Below the pieces are notes generated by a model, which ran no database searches, was not told where the DNA came from, and saw only the letters and a program-made list of their open reading frames with translations. Shown piece by piece: positions 8,303 to 17,891 of a stretch of DNA of 64,000 nucleotides. Every line of letters begins with the position of its first letter. The stretch's first letter is position 1. The DNA lies in assembly GCA_964514055.1 (NCBI GenBank), contig CAZEPB010000003.1, forward strand, positions 62,001 to 126,000, read 5' to 3'. This stretch comes from SG8-32-3 sp964514055. Lineage in GTDB: Archaea > Thermoproteota > Bathyarchaeia > Bathyarchaeales > Bathycorpusculaceae. Made by a program: the position numbers and the translations under genes.

Positions 8303-9526
8303 TTAATCAACTCCTGTTGAGCCAACTATACCTCTTATTCTGTTCACTGCACTAGGTAACACTTCTAAAACATAAGTTATATCCTCTTCTGTGTGATACC
8401 GCGTTGTTTTCATCAGTATGCTGCCGTGGGCTTCGCTGAATCTGCGACCTATGGCGACGAGAACGTGACTCGGCTGAAGCAGCCGTCTGCTGCACGCGCT
8501 GCCGCTGGACACGTAGACGCCTTTAAGGCTTAACTCGATGGTTAACGCTTCGCCCTCACATCTTAGAATGCTTATGTTCGCGTTGTCAGGCACTCTCTTG
8601 TCACCTTTTGGACCATTAAACCTCAAATCCGCGAGCTCCGCAAATATGCCGTCCACAAGTTTGTCTCTCAACATGCGCATACGATTCACATTAGCGTCAA
8701 AATCTTGAAACGCCAACTCGGACGCCTTTGTAAAGCCAACGATGAGCGGGGTGTTTTCAACTCCAGGCCAAAGCTTCTGCGTCCCTATCTGACCTTCTAA
8801 AATCTTGTCCACGTTCACGCCTTCTTTTGTGTACAGGGCGCCGATTCCGCGGGGTCCTAGAATCTTGTAGCTGCTTACTGTTGCCAAGTCCACCTTCAAG
8901 TCTTGAACGTTGACGGGAATTCTGCCGTACGCGTCTGAAGCTTCTGTGTGGAATATTGCCGCGGGGTTTTTGTCTTTAACGATTTGCACGGCTTCTTTCA
9001 CAGGCTGTACCGTCCCAATCTCGTTGTTAACCAGCGCTATGCTTGCCAGAACTGTCTCTTTATCCGCGGCTTCTTTCAGCTTCTCTAGGTCGAGGAAGCC
9101 TTCTTTGTCAACGGGGATTTTGGTTGTGGTGAACCCAAACTTCTTCAACAGGTCGGTAACATGCAAGACGTTTATCGGCTCAATCTCTGAGATTACGATT
9201 TTAGTGCCTTTGTGTTTGTTGGCGAAAGCCGCGCCCATCAAGGCGAGGTTGTTGGCTTCCGTTTCGCCCGGCGTAAAGGTTATCTCCTCAAGAATCTTGG
9301 CGCCTAAGAACTTGCTGATTTTTTGGGATGACTCCATTATTGTTTCAAAGGCTTCCCAGCCTGGCTTATGCGTTAAGGTTGGGTTGCCGTAAGCTCGCTG
9401 ACTGTAGTAAGGCATCATTGCGTCAAGCACTTCTTTAGGAACAATGCTTGAGTTTTCGTTGTCCAAGTAAACTTCGTGTGTTATGCCTTCGTGTGCTTTT
9501 AGTAATGCCTTAACATTTTCAACCAT
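8303..9526 (-). CDS. divergent IscS/NifS-like aminotransferase class V protein
   Basis: 407 aa, first gene of the Fe-S operon. Class V fold with the PLP lysine K221 (SSYKILGPRG) and a cysteine at the IscS active-site position, C345 (SSGSACSRR). Several usually fixed residues differ: the NAAT segment after YLDN is ENSS, the PLP-stacking histidine region reads EIEPINV (114-120), the pyridine-nitrogen aspartate (HxDA) is E195 (HTEAS), and the SxHK histidine is tyrosine. The family assignment is secure; full desulfurase activity is not. It could be an active but divergent desulfurase or a partner of SufS. It starts at ATG 9526 and is divergent from hel308 across 163 bases. Confidence 0.85.
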   Translation of the reverse strand: MVENVKALLKAHEGITHEVYLDNENSSIVPKEVLDAMMPYYSQRAYGNPTLTHKPGWEAFETIMESSQKISKFLGAKILEEITFTPGETEANNLALMGAAFANKHKGTKIVISEIEPINVLHVTDLLKKFGFTTTKIPVDKEGFLDLEKLKEAADKETVLASIALVNNEIGTVQPVKEAVQIVKDKNPAAIFHTEASDAYGRIPVNVQDLKVDLATVSSYKILGPRGIGALYTKEGVNVDKILEGQIGTQKLWPGVENTPLIVGFTKASELAFQDFDANVNRMRMLRDKLVDGIFAELADLRFNGPKGDKRVPDNANISILRCEGEALTIELSLKGVYVSSGSACSRRLLQPSHVLVAIGRRFSEAHGSILMKTTRYHTEEDITYVLEVLPSAVNRIRGIVGSTGVD

Positions 9527-9689
9527 ACTATATCCTGACCTTTTTTAAATGATAAACAACTGTTTCACAGTTAATAACGCAGATTCAAGTAGAAAAAGGT
9601 ACCCGTCAAAAATTGAAAAACGGTACAAGTAACACTATAAATCAGCGTTTCCATAATGTGGCTTAACCAATAAGCGATGGCGTGAGTAA

Positions 9690-11921
9690 GTGAAAGTAAC
9701 AGAATTGCCAGTGCCAGAACCATTGAAGGAGGTGACGCTTCGAAGTGGCATCTCCGAGTTGTATCCTCCTCAGGAAGAAGCTGTGCAAGCTGGGGTCTTA
9801 GAGGGGAAAAACTTGGTTTTGGCGAGCCCCACGGCTTCGGGGAAGACGTTGATAGCTGAGTTTTGCAGCCTTAAACACGTTTTAGAGAAGAAAGGCAAAG
9901 TGGTTTATTTAACGCCGCTGCGGGCGTTGGCGAACGAAAAGTTCGACGAATTCAAGAAGTACACGGCTATCCGCAAGCCGGATGGAAGGCGGGTGAGCGT
10001 GGGCATCAGCACGGGCGATTTTGACAGCGGCGACTCGTGGATGGGAAGGTACGATGTGATAGTGACAACCAACGAGAAGGCGGATTCGCTTTTGAGGCAC
10101 AGGGTCAAGTGGATGGACGACATCTCATTGGTGGTTGCGGATGAAGTGCACCTGTTGAATGATGGTGACCGCGGACCCACCCTGGAAGTGGTGTTGGCGA
10201 GGCTAATGCAAGTTAACCCCGGCATGCAGGTTTTAGCTTTAAGCGCAACCATCCATAACGTTGAGGAAATCGCAGACTGGCTTAAGGCTGCCTATGTGAT
10301 AACGGAGTGGCGTCCCGTCACCCTGAAAGAAGGCGTGCTCCTACACGAGGAAATCCAGTACAAGGACGGCGACGCCCGAAAAATCGAGAAAAACACGCGC
10401 GACCCAACCATAAACCTTGTTTTGCACACCATGAAAACTGGTGGGCAAGCGCTGGTTTTTGCGTCTACGAGAAAAAGCTCGGTGAACTTGGCGAAAAAAA
10501 TCGCTGCCCACACAGGTGAAGTGTTGTCTAAACCGATGAAGAGGACTTTGGCGCATGAGGCAGAGAAGATTTTGTCCGCGGGAGAGAGAACGCATATAAG
10601 TGATTTGCTCGCTGGGCTTGTGAAGTGCGGCGCGGCTTTTCATCACGCTGGTTTGGCTGGTGCGCACCGCAGGATGGTTGAGGATTTGTTCAGGCAGGGA
10701 AAAATCAAAGTGTTGACCGCCACGCCGACGTTGGCTTTCGGCGTTAACCTTCCAGCGCGCACAGTGGCAATTCAGGATTACCGCCGTTGGGAGCCAGGCT
10801 ACGGCTATTATCCCATAGCGGTTCTGGAGTACAAGCAGATGGCTGGCAGGGCGGGAAGACCCAAGTACGACAAGGTTGGCGAAGCAATACTCATCAGCAA
10901 GACCGCTGACGAAGCGGACTACTTGATGGACAGCTACGTTCTGGCGCGCCCCGAGAGAATATGGTCAAGGCTGGCGGTTGAAAAGATAATCCGCGGGCAC
11001 GTGCTGGCAACAATCGCTTCGGACTTTGCACACACAGAGAACGGCATCTACGACTTCTTCGGGAAAACCTTCTACGCGTACCAGTATGACGTGAAAGCCA
11101 TCAAAAGCATCATAGCTAAGATTTTGAAGTACCTGTACGATGAGGAAATGCTGGAGCTTTACGGCGACGACATTTACGCCACCAAATTCGGGAAACGTGT
11201 AAGCGAGCTCTACATAGACCCGCTGTCAGCCGTTGAAATCCGCGGTGCACTAAGTTACAAACCCGCTTACCTCACCGATTTGAGTCTGCTGCATCTGATT
11301 GCGCATACACCCGACATGGGTCCAATAATGAGACCGTACTCGCGCGAACTTGACAAACTAGCGGTTCAAATGGAAGAGCACAGAGACGAATTCTTAACGG
11401 AAATACCCAGCGAACTGGACGACCAAATAGCTTACCAAGAGTTTCTAGGCGAAGTCAAAACAGCAATGGTCCTGAAAAGCTGGATTGAAGAAGCGAGCGA
11501 GAACACGCTGATAGACCAGTTCAGAGTCCAACCTGGAGACCTTTACAGGACTATCGAAAACACGAAGTGGCTGCTCCACGCCACGCACGAATTAGCCAAA
11601 CTTCTCGGACACAAGGAGATTCTGCCCTTAGCCTCGGAGCTGATAGAACGGGTTTCTAAAGGAATAAAGAAGGAACTGCTGCCCATCGTCAAGTTGGAAG
11701 GAGTAGGTCGCGTGCGCGGACGCATAATGTACAACGCAGGATACCAGACCCTCGCCGACATAAAACACGCGCCACTTGACGACTTGACAAATCTGCCGCT
11801 GATTGGACCTCGGTTAGCTAAGAAAATCAAAGAGCAGGTTGGCGGTTTCGTCAAGAAGGAAACGTGGGAGAAACTGGAAAAAGGCGACGAGTGGAAACAG
11901 AAATCGCTGGCGGACTACTAG
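9690..11921 (+). CDS. hel308: Hel308-type superfamily 2 DNA helicase
   Basis: 743 aa, the usual Hel308 length. Motif I is SPTASGKT at 46-53, motif II DEVH near 151, motif III SAT, and motif VI QMAGRAGRP. A winged-helix and ratchet-helix region follows, and a C-terminal helix-hairpin-helix LPLIGPRLAKKI binds DNA. Hel308 is a 3'-5' helicase that acts at stalled forks and in recombination. The GTG start at 9690 matches the conserved N-terminus. A TATA-like ctataaat lies near 9633-9640. The stop is one base from the convergent purB stop. Confidence 0.92.
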   Translation: MKVTELPVPEPLKEVTLRSGISELYPPQEEAVQAGVLEGKNLVLASPTASGKTLIAEFCSLKHVLEKKGKVVYLTPLRALANEKFDEFKKYTAIRKPDGRRVSVGISTGDFDSGDSWMGRYDVIVTTNEKADSLLRHRVKWMDDISLVVADEVHLLNDGDRGPTLEVVLARLMQVNPGMQVLALSATIHNVEEIADWLKAAYVITEWRPVTLKEGVLLHEEIQYKDGDARKIEKNTRDPTINLVLHTMKTGGQALVFASTRKSSVNLAKKIAAHTGEVLSKPMKRTLAHEAEKILSAGERTHISDLLAGLVKCGAAFHHAGLAGAHRRMVEDLFRQGKIKVLTATPTLAFGVNLPARTVAIQDYRRWEPGYGYYPIAVLEYKQMAGRAGRPKYDKVGEAILISKTADEADYLMDSYVLARPERIWSRLAVEKIIRGHVLATIASDFAHTENGIYDFFGKTFYAYQYDVKAIKSIIAKILKYLYDEEMLELYGDDIYATKFGKRVSELYIDPLSAVEIRGALSYKPAYLTDLSLLHLIAHTPDMGPIMRPYSRELDKLAVQMEEHRDEFLTEIPSELDDQIAYQEFLGEVKTAMVLKSWIEEASENTLIDQFRVQPGDLYRTIENTKWLLHATHELAKLLGHKEILPLASELIERVSKGIKKELLPIVKLEGVGRVRGRIMYNAGYQTLADIKHAPLDDLTNLPLIGPRLAKKIKEQVGGFVKKETWEKLEKGDEWKQKSLADY

Positions 11922-11922
11922 C

Positions 11923-13257
11923 CTAGCTTTCTGCGAATGCCTCTGCCTGCTTAACCGCCGTGCCCAGATAGTTTTTCGGGTTCAACGCAGCGTCAACTTC
12001 GTCCTCAGTCAGCTTACCGCTTACGAACGTGTCTTCGAGGAGGATTTCGCGGAAGTGCTGCTTTTCAACCTCGCTCTTTATGGTTAATTTTCTAAGCATC
12101 TCGTGGGCTTCTTGCCTGTTCACGCCTTTCGCGGTAAGAGCCATCATCACGGCTTCCGACATGGCGCGCCCCTGAGTCAAATCCATGTTCCGCAACATAC
12201 GCTGCTCATCCACCTGCAAGTTAGCCACGATGTCGCTCATCAGCATCAGCAGGTAATCAACCAGAATGCACGATTCGGGAAGAATAAAGCGTTCAGCCGA
12301 GGACTGGGTCAGGTCCCTCTCGTGCCAAGTGACAACGTTCTCAAGCGCTGGAATGGTCAGGCTTCTGACGATTCGGGCTAAGCCGCAGACTCTTTCGCAG
12401 GTTTCAGGGTTCCGCTTATGAGGCATGGTGGAACTGCCAACCTGTTTCTCCTTCTCAAACGACTCAAAAACCTCGCCAATTTCGGGTCGTTGCAACTCGC
12501 GTATTTCCGTGGCGAAATTTTCCAGCGAAGTAGCAATCATGGCTAGGAGGCAGACAAGCTCGGCGTAGCGGTCTCTCTGCACGATTTGCGTGGAAATCTC
12601 GGCAGCACGAATACCCAATCGTTTCATAACAAGTTCCTGAATGCGCGCGGCGTGCGCGCCTAAACTGGCTTGGGTGCCAACAGCACCGCTCATCTTTCCA
12701 GCCAAGGCACGGACGCGACAGGCATTTAACCGCTCGAGGTGCCGTGAAACCTCGTATCCCCAGACTGCGAATTTGAAGCCTAAAGTTATTGGCAACGCGT
12801 GTTGTCCGTGGGTTCTTCCAATCATCACCGTTTTCTTGTACTTGGCAGCCTGTTTTTGCAAGATGCCTTTTAGCGCGACGAGTTTTTTTTCGATTATTTC
12901 CAAGGCGTCTTTCAACTGCAAGGCATTGGCGGTGTCTACGATGTCGTAGCTTGTGGCTCCGAGGTGAACGTAGGCGCCGCTTGAGCCGCACACTTCGGAT
13001 AACGCGCGAACCAAAGAGGCGATGTCGTGTTTTATCTCCTTCTCGATGGCTTTCACGCGTTCTACTTTCACGTGTTTTATGGAAGCCATAGCCGCGATTT
13101 TTTTAGCGTCCTTCCGCGGGATGTTGCCGACTTCAGCATGTGCCAAAGCTAATGCGGCTTCAACGTCAAGTAATCTTTGAACGCGCGCTTCTTCCTCGAA
13201 GACTCTGAGCATCTCGGGGGTTCCGTAACGGCCTGTGTCTATAGGTAGAATAGGCAA
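11923..13257 (-). CDS. purB: adenylosuccinate lyase
   Basis: 444 aa, typical family length. The fumarase/aspartase-superfamily signature GSSTMPHKRNP is intact, along with the catalytic TSYDIVDTA and RTHGQHALP segments. It splits SAICAR to AICAR and adenylosuccinate to AMP, so it serves both de novo purine synthesis and AMP formation. It stands alone, about 7 kb from the other purine genes of the window. The 3' end meets hel308 tail to tail with one base between, so transcription must end within one of the coding regions. Confidence 0.95.
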   Translation of the reverse strand: MPILPIDTGRYGTPEMLRVFEEEARVQRLLDVEAALALAHAEVGNIPRKDAKKIAAMASIKHVKVERVKAIEKEIKHDIASLVRALSEVCGSSGAYVHLGATSYDIVDTANALQLKDALEIIEKKLVALKGILQKQAAKYKKTVMIGRTHGQHALPITLGFKFAVWGYEVSRHLERLNACRVRALAGKMSGAVGTQASLGAHAARIQELVMKRLGIRAAEISTQIVQRDRYAELVCLLAMIATSLENFATEIRELQRPEIGEVFESFEKEKQVGSSTMPHKRNPETCERVCGLARIVRSLTIPALENVVTWHERDLTQSSAERFILPESCILVDYLLMLMSDIVANLQVDEQRMLRNMDLTQGRAMSEAVMMALTAKGVNRQEAHEMLRKLTIKSEVEKQHFREILLEDTFVSGKLTEDEVDAALNPKNYLGTAVKQAEAFAES

Positions 13258-13350
13258 TCGTTATTCCTCGACACAAGGATATGCGGATTAAACATTAATG
13301 TTTTACCACGTCAATGACAAGATAGCATTGAAAGTGAGGGCTTTGTAGGA

Positions 13351-14652
13351 ATGAAGGCGACAATCGCGGTGTTGGACAAGAAAGGTGGCAACGTAACACT
13401 CAGCCCACATGATGAGCAGCATTGTGCGCGTTTAGGGGATGCAACAATCCTCTTTGATGGGCGAATTTACTCGCCAACTCTTGGCGCTTCAGTTACAGAG
13501 TTCATTGCCAAAAAGCTCCAGCAGGCAGACCGCGGCAGGGCAAGTGAGGCGTTGCTTAAGGAGGTTGAGGGCGACTTTGCGTTCATTATAGCCGAGCTTG
13601 ACAGGATTATCGCGGGAAGAGACCCTGTCGGGGTTCAGCCACTGTACTATGGCGAGAACAGAACCCTTGTTGCCCTTGCTTCGAATCGAAAAGCGCTTTG
13701 GAAACTTGGAATAGAAAAAACCTGCTCATTTCCACCAGGACACTTGGCGCTGGTTAACCGAGAAGGCTACAACTTCAAGCCTGTTAAAACACTTGTTTAC
13801 TCACAGCCAAAATCGATAACCATGCAAGAAGCCGCGGAAACACTGCAGAAGCTGCTGGAGCAGTCTGTCCGAAGGCGAGTTTCAGGGATGAAGGAGGTTG
13901 CGGTGGCGTTTTCCGGAGGATTAGACAGCAGCGTTGTCGCGTTTCTGGCAAGCAAGTGCAATGTGAACGTTCACCTCGTCCATGTGAGCTTGGAGAATCA
14001 GCGTGAAACAGAAGAGGCAAAACGAGCGGCGGACGCCTTGAACCTGCCTTTACAGGTTTATCTGTTCAGAGAAGCGGATGTTGAAAAAGTCGTTTCTAAG
14101 GTTGTAGAGCTTATCGAGGAGCCCGACCCCGTCAAAGCCAGCATTGGAGTGCCGTTTTATTGGACGGCGGAAAAAACCGCGAAAGCGGAATTCAAAGTGC
14201 TGTTGGCTGGGCAGGGCGCGGACGAGCTTTTCGGAGGCTACCAACGCTACGTTAACGCTTACTTGTTACATGGAGAGGAAAAAGTGAGAAAAACCATGTT
14301 TGATGACGTGGTTAGGCTTTGTGAGAGCAACATTGAAAGAGACGTGAAAATCTGCAATTTCCACGGTGTGGAACTGCGTCTGCCCTTCGCGGCGTATCAA
14401 ATCGCCGAGTTTGCTGTGACCCTGCCCATAGAGTTGAAAATCGAAAGAAAAGCAGATTCCCTGAGGAAACTGGTGTTAAGAAAAGTTGCTGAAAACATGG
14501 GTTTGCCCTCTTCGATGGCGGAGAAGCCGAAAAAGGCTGTGCAGTACGCTACGGGAATAAATAATGCCCTCAAGAAACTAGCGAGGAAACAGAAGACAAC
14601 TGTAGCCGAGTATGTGAATAAACTCTTTCTCAGCCATACAAGCGAGAAATGA
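13351..14652 (+). CDS. asparagine synthetase-like protein lacking the glutaminase cysteine
   Basis: 433 aa. The C-terminal synthetase domain has the PP-loop SGGLDSS at 188-194 and the GQGADELFGGY loop, both needed to form the adenylated aspartate. The N-terminal half keeps the Ntn amidotransferase outline (GDFAF at 74-78, GRDPVGVQPLYY at 89-100) but starts MKATIAV instead of Met-Cys-Gly, so the Cys2 nucleophile that hydrolyses glutamine is missing. It is also about 100 residues shorter than AsnB. It may use free ammonia, or adenylate another carboxylate. The ATG start at 13351 leaves no room for a longer N-terminus containing MCG. Confidence 0.85.
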   Translation: MKATIAVLDKKGGNVTLSPHDEQHCARLGDATILFDGRIYSPTLGASVTEFIAKKLQQADRGRASEALLKEVEGDFAFIIAELDRIIAGRDPVGVQPLYYGENRTLVALASNRKALWKLGIEKTCSFPPGHLALVNREGYNFKPVKTLVYSQPKSITMQEAAETLQKLLEQSVRRRVSGMKEVAVAFSGGLDSSVVAFLASKCNVNVHLVHVSLENQRETEEAKRAADALNLPLQVYLFREADVEKVVSKVVELIEEPDPVKASIGVPFYWTAEKTAKAEFKVLLAGQGADELFGGYQRYVNAYLLHGEEKVRKTMFDDVVRLCESNIERDVKICNFHGVELRLPFAAYQIAEFAVTLPIELKIERKADSLRKLVLRKVAENMGLPSSMAEKPKKAVQYATGINNALKKLARKQKTTVAEYVNKLFLSHTSEK

Positions 14653-14690
14653 CGCCCAACGCCTGCAGTAAAGTTCCAACAGAAGTCACA

Positions 14691-14712
14691 GGTATATAAA
14701 AGGGAGGGGGAG
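14691..14712 (+). promoter_or_regulatory. orphan TATA plus G-tract element (copy E)
   Basis: The sequence ggtatataaaagggaggggg lies between the convergent ends of the asparagine-synthetase-like gene and leuA. It has the same build as the elements before rpl22 and hsp20 (TATA box followed by a G-tract), but on this strand it faces the 3' end of leuA. It may drive an antisense RNA or be a fortuitous match. Confidence 0.35.
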
Positions 14713-14729
14713 TCGTTTCCGAGCACTAG

Positions 14730-16220
14730 TTAAGCCTTGTTTTTGTAGTCTGTGGTTAGCACGTTCATGCAGCCTATCACTGCGTCCATGCTTGCCATCA
14801 CGATGTCCTCGCGCACGCCCATTGCGGTGGCTGTTCTGTCGCCTTTGCGCATGCGAACCATCACTTCCACCATGGCGTCTGTTCCGCCGGTGATCGCCTT
14901 CACGTTGTACTGTTCCAGCAGGATGGGCTCCACTTCCGCGATAGCCCGCTTAACCGCGTTTATCGCCGCGTCCACGGGACCAACGCCCATGGCGGCGCCG
15001 CTGACTTCTTTGCCGTTGCCGTTCAGTTTCAGCCTGACCGAAGAGGTTGGCGTAACCGTGTTGCCGCTCACCACCGTTACCTCCAGAAGCTGAATCGGCT
15101 TCTCTTTGCCTAAGCCAAGCACGCTTTCGGCAATCGCCAGCAAATCCGCGTCCGTGACGAGTTTGCCTTTGTCGCCGACGGTTTTGACGCGAGTGAAGAT
15201 CTCCTCCAGTTGCTCCTCATTGGGTGCCAAGCCCATTCCAGCCAACGCTGCTTTGATTCCAGCTGAGCCTGAATGTTTCCCAGACGCTAGCCGTCGGGTT
15301 CCGCCGACCAGTTCAGGCGCTATAGGCTCGTAGGTTGAAGGGTCTGCAAGCATGCCCTGTGTGTGAATCCCTGACTCGTGCGTGAACGCGTTCTCGCCTA
15401 CGATGGCTTTGTTGGGCTGCACGTAAACGCCTGTCAGCCGCGACACAAACTGTGAGATGCCGTAAAGTTTCTGCGATTTCATGTTCAGTTTCAGCTTGTA
15501 CAGCGCCATCAGCGAAACCACAATCTCCTCTAACGAAGCGTTTCCAGCGCGTTCGCCCAACCCGTTGATGGTGGCGTGGAACTGGTTTGCACCCGCCCGC
15601 AACGCCGCAACGGTGTTTGCAACCGCCATGCCGAAGTCGTTATGGCAATGAGCGCTGACAACGGGCACGTCAAGCGAATTGCGTAAGTCTCCGTAAAACT
15701 TGTAGCTCCGCTCAGGTGTCAACACGCCGACCGTGTCGCACGCTACAACTCTGTCAGCCCCAGCCTCGATGCCCGTAGAGAACACTTTCTTCAGGTAATC
15801 AAAATCCGCCCGTGTAGCATCTTCAGCCGACAACTCCACGACCAGACCGCGGTCCTTGGCGTACAGCACCATGTCACGCGTTATCTCCAGCACCTGCTCA
15901 CGCGTCTTCTTCAGCTTAGCCTCGATATGCAAATCCGAAACGGGAACGATGAGGTGGATGCTGTCTGCGCCGCTCTTTGCCACAGCGTCGATGTCGCCGC
16001 GGACGCCACGAGAAGCACTGCAAATCTCAGCCTTCAAGCCCGCGTCGGCGATGAGCTTAACGGCTTCCATCTCGCCTTCAGAAACCGCGGCGAAACCAGC
16101 CTCGATAACGTCTACGCCTAGTTCGTCCAGTCGCTGCGCTATTCTCAGTTTGTTTTCAGGTGTTAAAGATACTCCGGGGGTTTGTTCACCATCGCGTAGG
16201 GTGGTGTCAAAAACTCTTAT
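14730..16220 (-). CDS. 2-isopropylmalate/citramalate synthase, no canonical start codon
   Basis: About 496 aa if begun at the ATA at 16220. A DRE-TIM barrel begins with FDTTLRDGEQTPGVSL and carries the metal site HCHNDFGMA; the C-terminal LeuA dimer/allosteric domain (after about residue 370) contains VVSGNTVTP and GVGPVDAAINAV. It condenses acetyl-CoA with 2-oxoisovalerate (leucine) or pyruvate (isoleucine by citramalate); sequence alone does not separate LeuA from CimA. Between the in-frame TAG at 16337-16335 and the internal methionine at 16070 there is no ATG, GTG or TTG, although the conserved N-terminus is coded. ATA 16220 fits archaeal relatives that start just before RIFDTTLRDG; ATC 16250 is the next choice. 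No Shine-Dalgarno is clear, so it may be leaderless. Confidence 0.9.
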   Translation of the reverse strand: MRVFDTTLRDGEQTPGVSLTPENKLRIAQRLDELGVDVIEAGFAAVSEGEMEAVKLIADAGLKAEICSASRGVRGDIDAVAKSGADSIHLIVPVSDLHIEAKLKKTREQVLEITRDMVLYAKDRGLVVELSAEDATRADFDYLKKVFSTGIEAGADRVVACDTVGVLTPERSYKFYGDLRNSLDVPVVSAHCHNDFGMAVANTVAALRAGANQFHATINGLGERAGNASLEEIVVSLMALYKLKLNMKSQKLYGISQFVSRLTGVYVQPNKAIVGENAFTHESGIHTQGMLADPSTYEPIAPELVGGTRRLASGKHSGSAGIKAALAGMGLAPNEEQLEEIFTRVKTVGDKGKLVTDADLLAIAESVLGLGKEKPIQLLEVTVVSGNTVTPTSSVRLKLNGNGKEVSGAAMGVGPVDAAINAVKRAIAEVEPILLEQYNVKAITGGTDAMVEVMVRMRKGDRTATAMGVREDIVMASMDAVIGCMNVLTTDYKNKA

Positions 16221-16475
16221 TTTTTCAGGGAAGCGGTTAGATAAAACGATACCCCATTTTACATCACATGCAATTCCAAACAGAGGTAACCGCGCAAATA
16301 TAAAACTTGCGGCATACCCATACGCGACAACAGCCTAAGAATGAAAACTGTGCTTAATGATTACGCTTCTATGCCCGCTTCCACACGCACAGTGCACGGA
16401 GGGCAATACATCAGAGCAACGTAAAAGTTATTACAATCAAACCAACACAACCGCACAAGAAAGGAGAAACAAAAT

Positions 16476-17237
16476 GTGCCTGCCGCGTTTATAATCGGAA
16501 CAGCTGGTTCAGGCAAGTCCCTGTTCACAGCAGCCTTAAGCGAATGGCTGAAAATGTCAAAACAAGACGTAGCCGTCGTGAACTTGGACCCTGGCGCGTT
16601 AAAACTGCCGTACTCGCCTGATGTGGATGTCAGAAACTACGTGGATGTCGGCAATTTAATGGAAAAATACGGATTAGGACCTAACGGCGCTTTAATCTTG
16701 GCTGCCGACCTCATAGCAGACGAAGTCGAAAACATCACTGAGGAAATCGAAGCCGCCAACGCCGACTTGGTTCTGGTGGATACACCTGGGCAAATGGAGC
16801 TGTTTGCGTTCAGAGCTAGCGGTCCTTACATTGTGAAAGAGCTTACGAGAGAACCCAAAGCCGTGGTTTACCTGTTCGACGCGGTTTTCTCCATTAATCC
16901 GCTTAACTACGTTTCCAACATGTTTCTCTCAGCAGCCGTCTACAACCGCTTCTTTCAACCTCAAGTACATTTGCTTTCAAAATGCGATTTGCTACCAGAA
17001 AAAGAAATCGAGACAATAACTGACTGGGCTACTAACCCAAAAGCCTTAGAGGAATCAATAGAACAGAAACTGGAAGGCACAAAGCGCCTTTTCAGCAGAA
17101 ACATGATGCACGCTATCAACCAGCTTGGCATGAAATTCCTGTTGATTCCAGTTTCAGCCAAAACAAACCAGGGATTGACAAACATTAACACCACTCTGGA
17201 GCGCATTCTGACCGGAGGAGAAAAATACACTTTCTAA
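16476..17237 (+). CDS. GPN-loop GTPase
   Basis: 253 aa. P-loop GTAGSGKS at 8-15, the family-defining GPN tripeptide at 68-70 (GLGPNGA) and the switch DTPGQME near 102. This archaeal/eukaryal family works as homodimers; the eukaryal members help assemble RNA polymerase and the archaeal role is less settled. The GTG start at 16476 lies 8 bases after aaggaga. An ATG two bases upstream is in another frame that stops after six codons. The gene stands alone and converges on the DUF4443 regulator. Confidence 0.92.
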   Translation: MPAAFIIGTAGSGKSLFTAALSEWLKMSKQDVAVVNLDPGALKLPYSPDVDVRNYVDVGNLMEKYGLGPNGALILAADLIADEVENITEEIEAANADLVLVDTPGQMELFAFRASGPYIVKELTREPKAVVYLFDAVFSINPLNYVSNMFLSAAVYNRFFQPQVHLLSKCDLLPEKEIETITDWATNPKALEESIEQKLEGTKRLFSRNMMHAINQLGMKFLLIPVSAKTNQGLTNINTTLERILTGGEKYTF

Positions 17238-17255
17238 GGCAAGCTCGCAAGCACT

Positions 17256-17891
17256 CTACGTTTTCTTGTTTCCAATCAATACCCAGCTTGCGGCGAAAGC
17301 GCCACGCTTCGCTCTTAGCGGATTATCCGCGCCAGCAATTATTATTACATCGTTGTCTTCGGGTTTGAGGTCTTTAAGAATCTTTTTTGCGGCTTCTGGA
17401 AAATCTTTTTCTATGCTGTTGCTAACCGATTCAATGGTTAAGTGACCGCTTTTGGACACTATAACAAGTGCGCGTCTTGCACCACCCATTATAGCGGCGT
17501 CTCGTTGGTCTATGCCCGATTTAACCTTATGCCCCTTATTCTTAACTAGAAACGCATAATTGTATTCCGAAGTTGTCAACGGGGTTTTTTCGACTTCAAC
17601 TCTTTTCGGGAAAACCTCAACGAATTTTTTCCAGATGTTCAACCCCTTATCTGTGAGGGTGCAGCCCTCTTTTGAAGTTACTATCAAGCCTGCGTCCCTG
17701 AGGCGGCTTATTATTGTGCGGATAGCCCCTTCGCCGACGTTTAGTTTCTTAGCCAACTTGTTACGTCCGATTGGCTTCTCAGCCGTAAGTTCCAAGGCAT
17801 AGAAGATGTGGAACATGGAAAATGTAGTAGATGGTCCTGGTCCTTTAGGGCGAGCAAGGCTTTCAATAAGATTTTTGAACTGTGAAGGCAT
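17256..17891 (-). CDS. DUF4443-type winged-helix transcriptional regulator
   Basis: 211 aa from ATG 17891 (GTG 17903 gives four more residues). The N-terminal winged helix-turn-helix runs from IGRNKLAKKLNVGEGAIR to the wing around TLTDKGLNIW. The C-terminal DUF4443-like domain has KVKSGIDQRDAAIMGG and ends near DNPLRAKRGAFA. Such proteins are thought to bind an unknown small ligand and regulate transcription. The TATA-like ctttaaatag at 17911-17920 stands about 25 bases before 17891, which favours a leaderless transcript from that ATG. Target genes are unknown. Confidence 0.75.
   Translation of the reverse strand: MPSQFKNLIESLARPKGPGPSTTFSMFHIFYALELTAEKPIGRNKLAKKLNVGEGAIRTIISRLRDAGLIVTSKEGCTLTDKGLNIWKKFVEVFPKRVEVEKTPLTTSEYNYAFLVKNKGHKVKSGIDQRDAAIMGGARRALVIVSKSGHLTIESVSNSIEKDFPEAAKKILKDLKPEDNDVIIIAGADNPLRAKRGAFAASWVLIGNKKT

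Noticed and set aside
16474..16500. ATG at 16474 as start of the GPN GTPase
   Set aside because: It is in a different frame that ends after six codons; GTG 16476 gives the conserved protein.
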